NCBI RefSeq assembly: GCF_964019385.1
Contig: NC_088655.1
Location: 17,846,690 to 17,910,689 of the forward strand
DNA: 64,000 bases
DNA from: Sycon ciliatum
Lineage: Eukaryota > Porifera > Calcarea > Leucosolenida > Sycettidae
Reading direction: 5' to 3'
The notes under the pieces are model-generated. The model saw nothing but the letters and a program-made list of their open reading frames with translations, ran no database searches and had not been told where the DNA came from. Each line of letters starts with the position of its first letter. Position 1 is the stretch's first letter. The position numbers and the translations under genes are program-made. This document shows, piece by piece, positions 32,619-42,297 of the stretch.

Positions 32619-32967
32619 GAGAAAGGAGCAGTACTCCCACGTAATATCTTACATCAGATGCCGTCTCTCATTTGACCTGTTGCGATCATCCATCATGTGT
32701 TTGCGGGGTTCACGGGGTCTTTTCCGTGAGCGATCGGTTCGGCATCCGGAGTCTGCTGAGCTGGTTGTTGCTGAGGCCCAGGTTGCTCGCATGTGAGAAT
32801 CTATAAATTGCAGCAGATTATTTTTATTATAAATACTGGACATGGATATTGAATTAAACTGTACTCAGTGACTTTTTACATTTTACAGGCTACGTTTTAT
32901 TGTTATTGTTATTATTATTGTAAAGCTTTCCTTTTGAAAAAAGAAAAAAAAACTAAAAAAAACTAAA
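32619..32967. mobile_element. Retroposed insertion with A-rich end and 8-bp duplication
   Basis: ACTATACG flanks the insertion at 32611-32618 and 32968-32975. The right end is A-rich (AAAAAAGAAAAAAAAAC, AAAAAAAAC), typical of reverse-transcribed RNA; the 8-bp duplication is short for LINE-driven events. The source of the RNA is not recognised. Confidence 0.55.
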
Positions 32968-33402
32968 ACTATACGTACACCTTTCAAACCTGCTGATAGA
33001 GTTCACATTGTTTGAAAATTCGGCACCATAGGATTTGCAGAGTATCGATGCGAGTCCTGCTTGTGTAATGTTTGCCCGTTCTATTGCTGTTCTTACCACC
33101 TTGCAAAACGCCTTATGATCATAATTCAACGAACCTGTCTTTGCCGTCGGAGAAGAGTGATCCATTGTATTTTTGTAATGGGCGATTTGGCGATGATCCG
33201 TACTCGCTTGTTGTGTGCCCAAGGGAAGCGTTCAGGCTGTTTGCTGTTGTGACGTACTCAAGCCTAAAGAAGAATCAATCACAGGTAAACTATAAGGTTC
33301 ATCTGGTTGGGTTGTTAATAATCTTCACCAAGCGGTCATTCGAAGAGTGTTGACGGGTGAACTGTCGATCTGACACCTTTTGGGTATCCGTCGTCAGTCG
33401 GG

Positions 33403-34448
33403 GAGATGTCCTATCTAGGACATCGCACTCTGAATGAGTCTGATTGGTTACCTGTCCCAGAGTTGTCATGGAAGCGTCGGTCGCGCACACGCGATGAAAA
33501 GAAGTGCTGCGTGAGCATTTCTGAATGTATGTGGAGGATGCACGATCGTAATGGCGATATATTTCTTTCCGAATTGGTCAAGTTTGAGGGAATAGGCGGA
33601 GAATATCAGACATCGGCGGGGATTGAGGTAGTGTATATTCGATTCGCCATCGAATACCCGACCGAATGGCCGTTTTCGTTTGGGGATTTCATGTGGGGTT
33701 TCTCGTAGCCACGCGGCGCTTCTTCGGAAACGATTGCTTCTAATTATTTGAATGTTTTGCCTTTGGAATGTTTCTTCACGCCCCGTGCGTTCATTTCGCC
33801 CCAAACCTGGCCATGCAGAGGAGGACGACGAGGCAGCAGGCGCTAGGCCCGTAAATCACTGCCTGGAAGATATTATTTGGCCAAAGCTTGCTATTGGCGT
33901 TTTTGATTTCTTGGATACGACAGCTCTTGGCTAAAACTGGACCTTGGACGGTCTTTCTTGGATATCAACCCAGGACGTGGTGGTCATGGACGTATCGCCA
34001 TCGCTTTCAGCCAGATACTTCTGCTGCCTGAAACCAGTGGCGAAAGTAAAAACTTTATCGCAGCAGCAGCTACTGCTCTGCTGAAAGTGCGAACACAAAT
34101 TAATTGCTTCGCCAACCCTCTTGTGCACTTGCAATTTTCAATGCGACCGAAACGATTCGCTTGCCAGTTCCTTTGTCCAGGCGTACTCCACAACGAGGAA
34201 AATAAAATTCGTGAAGGCAAGAGGCAAGATGGGAATCTCGACTCGCTTGAGACAAGCCGCCAGGAGAACGACAACTAATAATTACTTTTGAGACGAAAGG
34301 CCTTTTGTTGCGTTTGTTTTGAGTGAGACATGTTCATCTTCCTCGGCCGCGACACGAAGTTTTGAGTCACGTGTCACGATTACTATGGGAACAGCATAGT
34401 ATGTATGCTGGGGCATGCTGGGTTCCGAGATGTCCTATCTAGGACATC
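33403..34448. repeat. 1-kb segment bracketed by a 22-bp quasi-palindrome
   Basis: GAGATGTCCTATCTAGGACATC occurs at 33403-33424 and 34427-34448 as exact direct repeats; each is itself a 9-bp inverted repeat around TC. The enclosed 1002 bp is compositionally unlike its flanks and has open frames on both strands (33406-33708 plus, 33958-34278 plus), without a recognised domain. Either the repeat is a long target-site duplication or two recognition sites bracket the segment. Confidence 0.5.
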
Positions 34449-34565
34449 TCCAGGACTGGTCGTAGGCCCATGATGCGGCATGCGTCAGGAAGCACAATCG
34501 CATGCTACTCTTGTTTATAGTGTTATAGTACTCGAGTTAGTATGGTATTATAGTACATGCGTACA

Positions 34566-34795
34566 TGCGTACATGCGTAGCGCCATCAGGTACAACATTC
34601 CTCCCACCGTACAAGTGCTTAATGATTGGCGTAGCACTGGCAGAGCTAGCGACAGCAGAGCTGATACGTACATGTAGGCGTACATGCGTAGCGCCATCAG
34701 GTACAACATTCCTCCCACCGTACAAGTGCTTAATGATTGGCGTAGCACTGGCAGAGCTAGAGACAGCAGAGCTGATACGTACATGTAGACGCGGC
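34566..34795. repeat. Two-copy tandem repeat of about 116 bp
   Basis: GCGTACATGCGTAGCGCCATC...GCTGATACGTACATGTAG is repeated twice with only one or two substitutions, and is preceded by extra TACATGCG units. Confidence 0.75.
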
Positions 34796-34799
34796 CAGT

Positions 34800-35300
34800 C
34801 CTTACATGTAGTCAATGTGTCGACAGTCTTGGTTTCGCATACCCTCGGCCACTCTTTCCCAGTATCGCAAACGCAATGTTGACAACTACAAGCGGGTTTA
34901 TTTCTTTTTCTAAAAAAATTAAAAACTTGGAGATATGGAGATATTATTAAAAAAATTCAACCATGCGGAGAATAGCACGTAAATCGCGCCTCTTTATGCC
35001 TTTGCGATTTTTCTCAAATTTCGAAAATGTCTCATCCATTCTTGTTGGAATAAATATATATTTATGTCTCTTTCCCTCAAACCAGTTATTATATTATTTA
35101 TATTTATATTTATTACAACATCTCAAGACTCGGTGGAAACATCGGCCAATGTTAAGAGAGTGGGTGATTGCCAACCACGGCGATAAATAAAAGTAAGTGG
35201 AGGGAAAAGAAAGAGTAGCAAAATGAACAGCAACAACAACTCTGTTAAGAAAGATAATGTCAAATTAAAACAGTGAAAACACAAGACGCAAAGGACATCA
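34800..35300. other. AT-rich sequence without a gene
   Basis: No frame or repeat of note on either strand. Confidence 0.4.
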
Positions 35301-35310
35301 GGATAATGAG

Positions 35311-36879
35311 CTATTTATGTCGTAGTAAATAAGGGGCGGCACGGATCTTAAACAGGCGGGGTGAGTTCAGACCCTTAACTTCTCTGGGTAGAGTGAGCCA
35401 AACAGAATAAGCAATAAAGAGAGGGGAGCGCAAAAGAGTGGATGAGTTACACTTAGGGAGTAAGAGCGAGTTTCTAGTTCTTAGAGAAGAGAACCAATTA
35501 AAACACATGAGATGAGGTGGGCACAACTCAAGCTTAATAGAATGGACAAGAGAAGCCAGGTGTGCACTGCGGCCATGTGATAACGGGGTTGTGTGAGCGA
35601 TTTTATAAAGGGCGGATGATGAGAGCATACGGGGTTGGCGGAGGAGAATTTTAAGGATTTTTCTTGTGGTGTATTTCAAGCTTTGCAGCAGCGGAAGAGG
35701 ATAATCCAGCCCAAGACGTATCGGCATAATCAAATATTGGGCGAAGGTAGGCTAAATAAAAATGAAGTTTGCCAGAAAGTGGGAGGTAGGAGCAGTGGGG
35801 GGAGAGAATTCCTAAGGATTTACTTGATTTTTTACAGATATATTCGATGTGGGGTACCCAAGAGAGTGCAGAGTCAATCACAATGCCAAGGTGTTTGTGA
35901 GAAGACACTATGTCAATTGGATTTGGAAAGTTGGCATGGATGAGGGTTGTGAACTCTGGCTGGGGCGGGAAGAGCATGATCTTTGTTTTTGATAGATTTG
36001 GGGACAATCTTCAGGACAGTACAGTAACGTACTGATAACGCCCAGAGAGATAAGATTTCAGCCAGGAGAGTGGTTATTTACGTACCCTGAATGCATGCTC
36101 GAGCTTGGCCAAAGGTCCTCGATGCCAGACGGTATCAAACGCCTTGGCAAAGTCCAAGAAGCAAATACCAGCAAGCGCTCTGTTATCCCTATGCTGGCAC
36201 ACCTGTTGCACGATACGGGTCAGTTTAAGAGGTGGAGTCACCTTTACGAAACCCAGATTGTGCGGGACTCAGAACGCGAAACATGTCTGTATAAGTGATC
36301 ATAAAAGATGCGTTCACATACTTTGGACACGCAGGGAAGAAGGGAGATAGGGCGGTAGTTTGCAGGTTCGTGGCGGGAAACTTTCTTGTGTACAGGTATG
36401 ACTTTCGCTGTTTTCCATGCGGAAGGGAATATGCCCGTGGTAAATGACCTGTTGAAAATATGGCACAAAGGGAATGCTATGGATGGTGCCAGGGCCTTGA
36501 GAACCCGGTTGGGGATGCCGTCGGGACCAGATGCCTTGCACGTCGGAAGATTCTTCAGATGACACAAGACAGTGGCAGTTGTGGTGATGACGGACGTGAA
36601 ACAAGCTGAGGGCTCCGAGGGGATGAGAATAGGGGGAATAGAGAGCAACGGGTCATCTGGCCGAGTCACAGAGGCAAACTGGGGTTTTAATGCGGTAGCC
36701 TTGGCCAAAGGGTCAGCCGCCTGCTGAGTCCCTGTGGTGAGTGACGGAATTTCCCGTGATACGTTTCGAATTCTTGCTTGTCTCACAAACTGGTGAAGCG
36801 ATGGACGGTGTCTACCCTGCAAATTAGTTTGCACTGAGCGGATATAAGCTCTGTACCTTGTCCGCGTCAGGGTTTTCAC
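35311..36879 (-). pseudogene. CR1/L2-like LINE reverse transcriptase, internally deleted
   Basis: On the minus strand: the thumb-proximal start (KASGPDGIPNRVLKAL, FNRSFTTGIFPSAWKTAKVIPVHK, NYRPISLLPCVSKVCERI) in one frame to about 36244; then, after frameshifts, GICFLDFAKAFDTVWH (palm motif A, about 36096-36170); then a direct jump to NLSKTKIMLFPP and LGIVIDSALSW (36007-35651); and a C-terminal tail (35733-35311) with a LPKCNSSTLLRSPLFIAYS-type ending. The segment that would hold the VPQGS..GP and YADD motifs is missing, so it is catalytically dead. An endonuclease-like piece at 38091-38328 may belong to the same element. Confidence 0.75.
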
Positions 36880-37319
36880 TATAATTATTTCGCTGCTGTT
36901 GGTATGCTTGATTGTTTTGTTGTGTTGGGTACTTCTTTAAAAATGCTATAGAGATCATATTTCCACTTGATTGCTGTGCGGAGATGGGCATCAACCCAGG
37001 GTGGCTGACTGGGCCGTGGGCAGCGGTGAGAATACGGCGAGCTCTGCATTCACACTATCCCAGACGGAAGATGGCACGGATTTAAAGTCATATAACGGCT
37101 TTGCAGGAACATTCCTGAAGTGGTATTGGGGTGCAGCAGCGGGATGTACAGGTTCCTGCACGAGTACGACGGCAGTACCGCGGAATCCAGCCCGCGCCGC
37201 GATAGCGGCAAGGGCTGGATGAACAGCGGTACTGGCCGAGTATGAGTGACTGGAACGTGTTTCCCGTGTGCACCCAAGCCAAATAAAGAGATACATTACA
37301 GACACACCTGCATTGTGTT

Positions 37320-37676
37320 TTAATTTTGTGATTGTTTTCTGGTACAGTTTTTTGTAGTAGTCCATAGTGCGTTTTTTCTGGCGGTGCCATTGACATTGCA
37401 GACTGGCATCGGGCATTCTGGCTGTTCTGTTCCTACGGATTTTTCCCACGTCTTGATCGGAAACCTCGGCAAATTGCGCGGATCCTGCAGGTTGCTGAGC
37501 ATTGCACGCTTTGGTTGAGGCTCATCCGGCTCGTCCAAGATCTCCTTCGCGAGCGACTCCGCAATAAAAGTTTCAGTCTCTTCCTCAACTTTTCGGAGGA
37601 GCTCATTCAGACGCCAATATCGTTCAACAAAGGGGCTTCTTTTTTCCCAGTTCCAGATCAAATGTTGGAGCGCCAT
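37320..37676 (-). CDS. Unidentified 118-aa ORF, possible exon
   Basis: The ATG at 37676 opens MALQHLIWNWEKRSPFVERYWRL, an acidic helical stretch rich in Glu (LLRKVEEETETFIAESLAKEIL, possible coiled coil), a KRA basic patch and a C-terminal basic region. The composition looks protein-like, and the start lies about 145 bp from the hairpin array at 37821. I recognise no family. It sits between the endonuclease-like and reverse-transcriptase-like parts of a minus-strand LINE, so it may be a separate insertion or the first exon of a host or transposon gene. Minus frames at 36991-37449 overlap it in another frame and are not supported. Confidence 0.35.
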   Translation of the reverse strand: MALQHLIWNWEKRSPFVERYWRLNELLRKVEEETETFIAESLAKEILDEPDEPQPKRAMLSNLQDPRNLPRFPIKTWEKSVGTEQPECPMPVCNVNGTARKNALWTTTKNCTRKQSQN

Positions 37677-37820
37677 GATGACAGTTGTGGTTGCAAAGTG
37701 TCTGGAGATATGTGGATTTTGTAGAAGAAAAAAAACAGTCGCTCTTCTGCTTTAGTTATTTTATTAGTAACCAATGAAAGACCTTGAAGTAGAGAGTCAG
37801 TCCAGTGGCTACTGACCTAC

Positions 37821-38084
37821 GCGACGGGCAGTGGAATCCGTTCCTGCCCGTCGTCACTTCACGACGGGCAGTGGAATCCGTTCCTGCCCGTCGTCACTTG
37901 ACGACGGGCAGTGGAATCCGTTCCTGCCCGTCGTCAAGTGACGACGGGCAGTGGAATCCGTTCCTGCCCGTCGTCACTTGACGACGGGCAGTGGAATCCG
38001 TTCCTGCCCGTCGTCACTTGACGACGGGCAGTGGAATCCGTTCCTGCCCGTCGTCACTTGACGACGGGCAGTGGATCCAGTTCC
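37821..38084. repeat. Array of 40-bp hairpin units (six full, one partial)
   Basis: Units start at 37821, 37861, 37901, 37941, 37981, 38021 and 38061, exactly 40 bp apart. Each is ACGACGGGCA, a 14-base loop GTGGAATCCGTTCC, then TGCCCGTCGT, so every unit is a perfect 10-bp stem. Spacers are TCACTTCA or TCACTTG-like, with one inverted (CAAGTG). The seventh unit loses its second half. Confidence 0.9.
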
Positions 38085-38090
38085 ATCTGG

Positions 38091-38328
38091 CTTTGAGCAG
38101 GCAGGACTGCGCTTTCCAGCCCGCGCTGTTTGATCTGTCATTGGTCAACTCCAAGGCGACAATCACGTGACATACGGGAAGTCCGTTTGCAGCAGGTTCC
38201 TCACGATAAACAGCATCAGTAGGCAGTAGGAAGTGACTGAGGATCTGTGCGTGGTCAGATGCACCAAGAGGAGCAAGAGATGTAACAGAGATTAGTAGGT
38301 GGGGATGATCCGTGTATGATGGGGACAC
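38091..38328 (-). pseudogene. LINE endonuclease-like C-terminal fragment
   Basis: The translation contains HPHLLISVTSLAPLGASDHAQIL, resembling the end of the APE-type endonuclease domain of non-LTR elements (P(I/L)G.SDH, with the catalytic His). There is no start codon in context and the rest of the domain is absent. The downstream part is cut by the hairpin array. Confidence 0.45.
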
Positions 38329-38329
38329 C

Positions 38330-39335
38330 TACCAAAAAAGAAAAGAAATACAAGCGCCTTACTTTCGCCCTACAGTGCCAAAGGCATGGTTGCTGATGTA
38401 CTCGGTCTTAGTGAAATATTACATATTCTGAGCTCTATTAGTACTTGCAGAAGCTGCGCCCCCTCGAATAATATTTTTTGGGCAAAGGAGAGGCGGACAT
38501 TGCAGGACAGCAGAGGTTTTCTATAAAAGACTGTACCCTGAAGTGGATGATGGTAAAATAGGCACAATCATCCGGAAGGGCTATGTACATATAAATTTGA
38601 TAAATGGCCATGTCAATGGATGCTACTGATGGAAATGCCACTTCACGTTTATGGTGTTATGTTTTTTTCTCCTTAAGTTAACTGCAACGATTTACTGGCT
38701 TAACCATTGAAAAACGTTTTGAAGCGATGCCAGCACACGCAGTCTGAACAAATGCTGAGACTTTGAGACGCTAAAGGACGTTGTTATAAGAAAGAAACTG
38801 TGTGTATGAAGTGGGAAAAGAACATTGTTAGAATTTGATCCTGACTATGCTATACCTTCCAGATACCTACAGCCATTATATGTAACGATTACCGGTATGT
38901 ACATGAAGGCCTTAGGGTCTGTTCGGAATGCCCAAGGAAAATAATAAAATACAACACAATACATGACTGCTTGCCGCTAGATTTGGCTGACGTTGCTCGT
39001 ACTAAAGACATAGTAAAATAGATTTAGAGAATCAAGTTACTCCTTCTAAGGAGCCGGCCCTTTGATGACGAAAGGCCGAGTATCTGTGTGTGTATGTCTT
39101 TATGTGCGCGCGTATATGTATGCGTTTGAGAAAAATGAAAAAAGACCAACAAATTGGGATTCACTGGCCCGAAAATGCCACTTCATAGCTGTGTGGTGTA
39201 GACCAGGCTGAATAGTGGTGGTCCATTCTTCATCCTTGCAAGCTGTTGAATGGTGTAATCCCAGCACAAATCGCTATGACTTCTGCTGTAGCATCGCTAT
39301 CCTCACCTCCTGAAATGGGCGTCAAATGGTCAATG

Positions 39336-39379
<44 letters not shown>

Positions 39380-40080
39380 TTCTGGCGTTATCCCGTACAT
39401 ATACCGTATCGTAAAATGAGTGTGTAGTGAGTTTCGAAGGATACTAGTAGATCTAGATAGAGCATCGGGAGCACCGTACGAGGTAGGATATGTTGGGGGA
39501 AATGCGGGAACTAGGACAAAATGCAAGGTGCCCGTCAGTTTCGTTCAGAAGGAGATGCAGCGGAGTAGGAAAGGGTCCCAGCTTTGGTTGTTAGACGCTA
39601 TGCCTGTGTTAACAAATCGCATGTCTTTGGCCCATGGCTGATGGAGCAGAGAAGAAGGAAAAGAAAACTGCGTTCAAGAATACATGTTCGGTGAAGAATA
39701 TGCAGGTAAGTGGCTAGGTAACTGAAACTGTTGACTGTTTTGGACATAAAGGACTATGTCGCATTGTACGTGGAATAATTAATGGTATAGTTTAGATCGC
39801 AGTATTGTAATGGTCGTGGTTTGATTTTTTTAATGGAAAACTTTGGAAGATATCGCATTGTCGTTCGAATGTTAATGGGTGTGATATATGAACTCCAGGA
39901 ACGTGCTGATAGGAACGTGCTGATAGGAACGTGCTGATAGGAACGTGCTAATAGGAACGTGCTAATCGGGTAGATTGCAGTGTTTCAATGTTTTAATGGG
40001 CGCGGATGTTGTATAAATAGGCTAGGTTTGGTGGAGGTGGAATTTCTTTAATGCTGTTGGCAGCAAAAATAGATAATATA
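38330..40080. other. No gene found; two simple repeats
   Basis: A (TG)n tract lies at about 39337-39377. AGGAACGTGCTRAT is repeated five times at 39897-39967. TATAAATA at about 40012 could be a TATA box, but no gene follows. No protein domain is recognised. Confidence 0.45.
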
Positions 40081-40085
40081 CTATA

Positions 40086-40290
40086 ATACAGAGAGGTTCC
40101 AGGCTGTTTAAGAGAGTGCTCAATACCGAGAGGCAGAGCTGGTTCAAACAATCCGAGGACAGAGAAAGTGTTTTATCTCAGTTTCAGGCACTAAGCGATC
40201 ATCAGAAAATAGTAATGAGTAATTCTGGATCAGTATTGGTTTATATACCCACAAAGCAAGGTGTAAATGGCTGCATCATGACGCAAATCT
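40086..40290. repeat. Relative of the 2810-3120 insertion
   Basis: AGAGAGGTTCCAGGCTG...CTCAATACCGAG...CTGGTTCAAACAAT, then GAGGACAG and AAGCGATCATCAGAAAA. The same two parts are found at 2810-3120, but inverted with respect to each other there. Confidence 0.55.
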
Positions 40291-40435
40291 AAAGGTTGTG
40301 AATGCCGGCAGTGCAAATCTTGAATGACTACATCATGGGGCAATATAACTATACTCAACCTGCGGACAGACTTATTTGTAACGCTTTCAATAAACGGAAC
40401 CATGTGAAGCGTCATTTCACGAAAATTCTAGAGAA

Positions 40436-40870
40436 CTCCTCCGTCAGTACAACAGACTGATCCTCGAAAAGTGGCTTGCGGGCTCGGCCACTTAGCAATA
40501 TAACTGTTAGCCAATTCGGCTTACTTATGTGTAAATGGCCAATGATCTTGAGCAAACTCATCCGTCAGAACAAAAATATATAACTGTCAGCCAATTCGCC
40601 TGATTTTTGTGTAGATGGCCAATGATCTTGAGCAAACACATCCGTCAGAACAGCATACTGATCCTAGAGAAGCAGTGATGGACAAAGGATGTTGGAAATG
40701 TAATGTGATTTATGTGAAGAATATTTACAAGAGGAACGACTACTTGTCGGCCGGACTCGCACTACTCAAAAGTATCCTCTTCATCTTCATCGAGATCTTA
40801 CACACTCGCTGCAAGCCAGGCGAACACGATACTGCTACAGACCCACTTGCAGATGATAGCTCTGAACCAA
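40436..40870 (-). pseudogene. Scrambled POU-homeobox relic
   Basis: Three partial, tandem copies of homeodomain helix 1-2 sequence (complement of GGCCAATGATCTTGAGCAAAC, at about 40536, 40616 and a first remnant at 40440-40500) are followed at 40760-40870 by the acidic-tail sequence fused directly to an N-terminal-region piece (GSELSSASGSVAVSCS). It is not coding. Confidence 0.6.
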
Positions 40871-41067
40871 TATTGCGAAGTTTGCGCGATTCCTTAACGC
40901 AAAGCAACGCACCATTGCCCGTTTGGTCTGCGATACAAAATATAATTTCAACAACAACAACATCTGGGGTCTGGAGGTACGGTAGGTGTTGTTTGGCAAC
41001 ACTGATGTTCGATTTCGTGATGTCACTAACAATCGTCGTAAAATCCATAAATTCTGTTGAATGCTTG

Positions 41068-41800
41068 CACACTCGTGGTTGCGAATTTCACGCGAATTGG
41101 CGCCTCGCAAGTTCTGAATCTTTCGGAATATTGGTTACTCGGTTTGCATGGAGTGCACACATAATTCGTGTCTTCAACAAGGCCATCAGAAATGATTTAG
41201 CCGTTTCCTGCATTGCACAGAATCCAACTTCTGATCACCATTTTTTACGCTTCCAATCTGCCTGGGCCTCGAATTCTTGCGAATTGGCGCCTCGCAAATT
41301 CTGCATCTTTCGGAATATTGGTTACTCGGTTTGCATGGAATGCACACATAATTAGTGTCTTCAACAAGGACATCAGAAATGATTGAGCTGTTTTCTGCAT
41401 TGCACAGAATGCCGCAAATTTTCGGTAAAAGGCTCCACATGGTTCCGGAAGATTGCTGGGACAAGGCTTTGGTATTAACGGGTTAACCGACTTCTGAAAC
41501 CGCAACAATACGTAAGCAGGCGGTGGGGGAACACTACCTTCAGTACGATATCTTTGGAACATAGTTGCTAGTTGGGAGTAATCTTTCGTCACAGCGAGCG
41601 CAACGCTCTCCCGGCTGCACAGCCGTCTTGCAGTACTCTGTCATATTGGGAAGATTTATCTTTAGTTGGGAGTAATCTTTCGTCACAGCGAGCGCAACAC
41701 TCGGCTGCACAGCCGTCTTGCAGTACTCTGTCATATTGGGAAGATTTATCTTTGTCTTTTTGGCCTTGTGGTCATGAATGCTGCCTGCTGACCATGAAGT
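41068..41800 (-). pseudogene. Cysteine-containing ORF family, copy 1 (unknown)
   Basis: The minus strand encodes, across two frames, a KINLPNMTEYCKTAVQP segment with CARCDERLLP in an overlapping frame, and further on DVLVEDTNYVCIPCKPSNQYSERCRICEAPIR. The C-x2-C pairs suggest a zinc-ribbon-like fold. Internal duplications are present: the VCIPCKP block occurs twice (about 41090-41170 and 41280-41350), and the YCKTAVQP block twice (41571-41663, 41664-41756). I recognise no family. Related copies lie at 42065-42265 and 47140-47660. Confidence 0.4.
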
Positions 41801-42064
41801 AAGTAAGTAAGCATAAAGAAGTCGTAACTCGGCAGTCGTTGAGAACAGCCAGTGGTGGCGCTACTTCAACCTACATGTACATTGCGTGGAGTCGACCACC
41901 AAAACACCAACAATGAAATTAGCTTAAATTCTGTTGGATGCTGGCACACTCGTGGTTGCCTCGAAGAAGACAGAAATTCTCTGCGTACTTGATTTAGTAC
42001 GCTGACAGAAGGCAAATTGTCTCCAAAGACATAAAGCGGAACAAAAAATGTGTAAATAGTTGAT

Positions 42065-42265
42065 TCGGCTTTGTAACTTCTGATCACCATGTTTATCGCT
42101 TCCAAGCCACCTGGGCCTCATATTCTCGCGAATTGGCGCCTCGCAAATTCTGTATCTTTCGGAATATTGGGTACTCGGTTTGCATGGAGTGCACACATAA
42201 TTCGTGTCTTCAACAAGGACATCATAAATGATTTGTCGTACTCTTCTTTTCCACCTGCCGTCTTC
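42065..42265 (-). pseudogene. Cysteine-containing ORF family, copy 2
   Basis: It encodes IIYDVLVEDTNYVCTPCKPSTQYSERYRICEAPIREN. It abuts the first satellite unit; the same minus frame runs from the satellite into this block. Confidence 0.4.
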
Positions 42266-42297
42266 TCGGTATTTGAAGACCAGAGCTCGAAATTTTC

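Larger units (their letters stand above)
31648..33329 (-). pseudogene. POU-homeobox copy D, broken into three pieces
   Basis: From its upstream side it has: a short linker and the POU-specific N-terminal half (ERANITQAG, KSYGAEF, NSISRFERC, about 33290-32976); an insertion (32619-32967); the C-terminal helix KAWLDDVDRN with homeodomain helix 1 (QYAVLMDEFAQDHW, 32610-32432); a second insertion (31857-32431); then homeodomain helices 2-3 (ELANSLALRTETILYWFTNKR, with Tyr47 and Thr50) and the acidic tail ending at 31648. The Ser/Gln-rich N-terminus is missing beyond 33329. It is the only copy keeping the canonical ISRFE core of the POU-specific recognition helix. It cannot encode a whole protein. 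Confidence 0.8.

Noticed and set aside
37821-38084. CRISPR-like array
   Set aside because: The 40-bp units are contiguous hairpins with no variable spacers of constant length, and the context is an animal genome.
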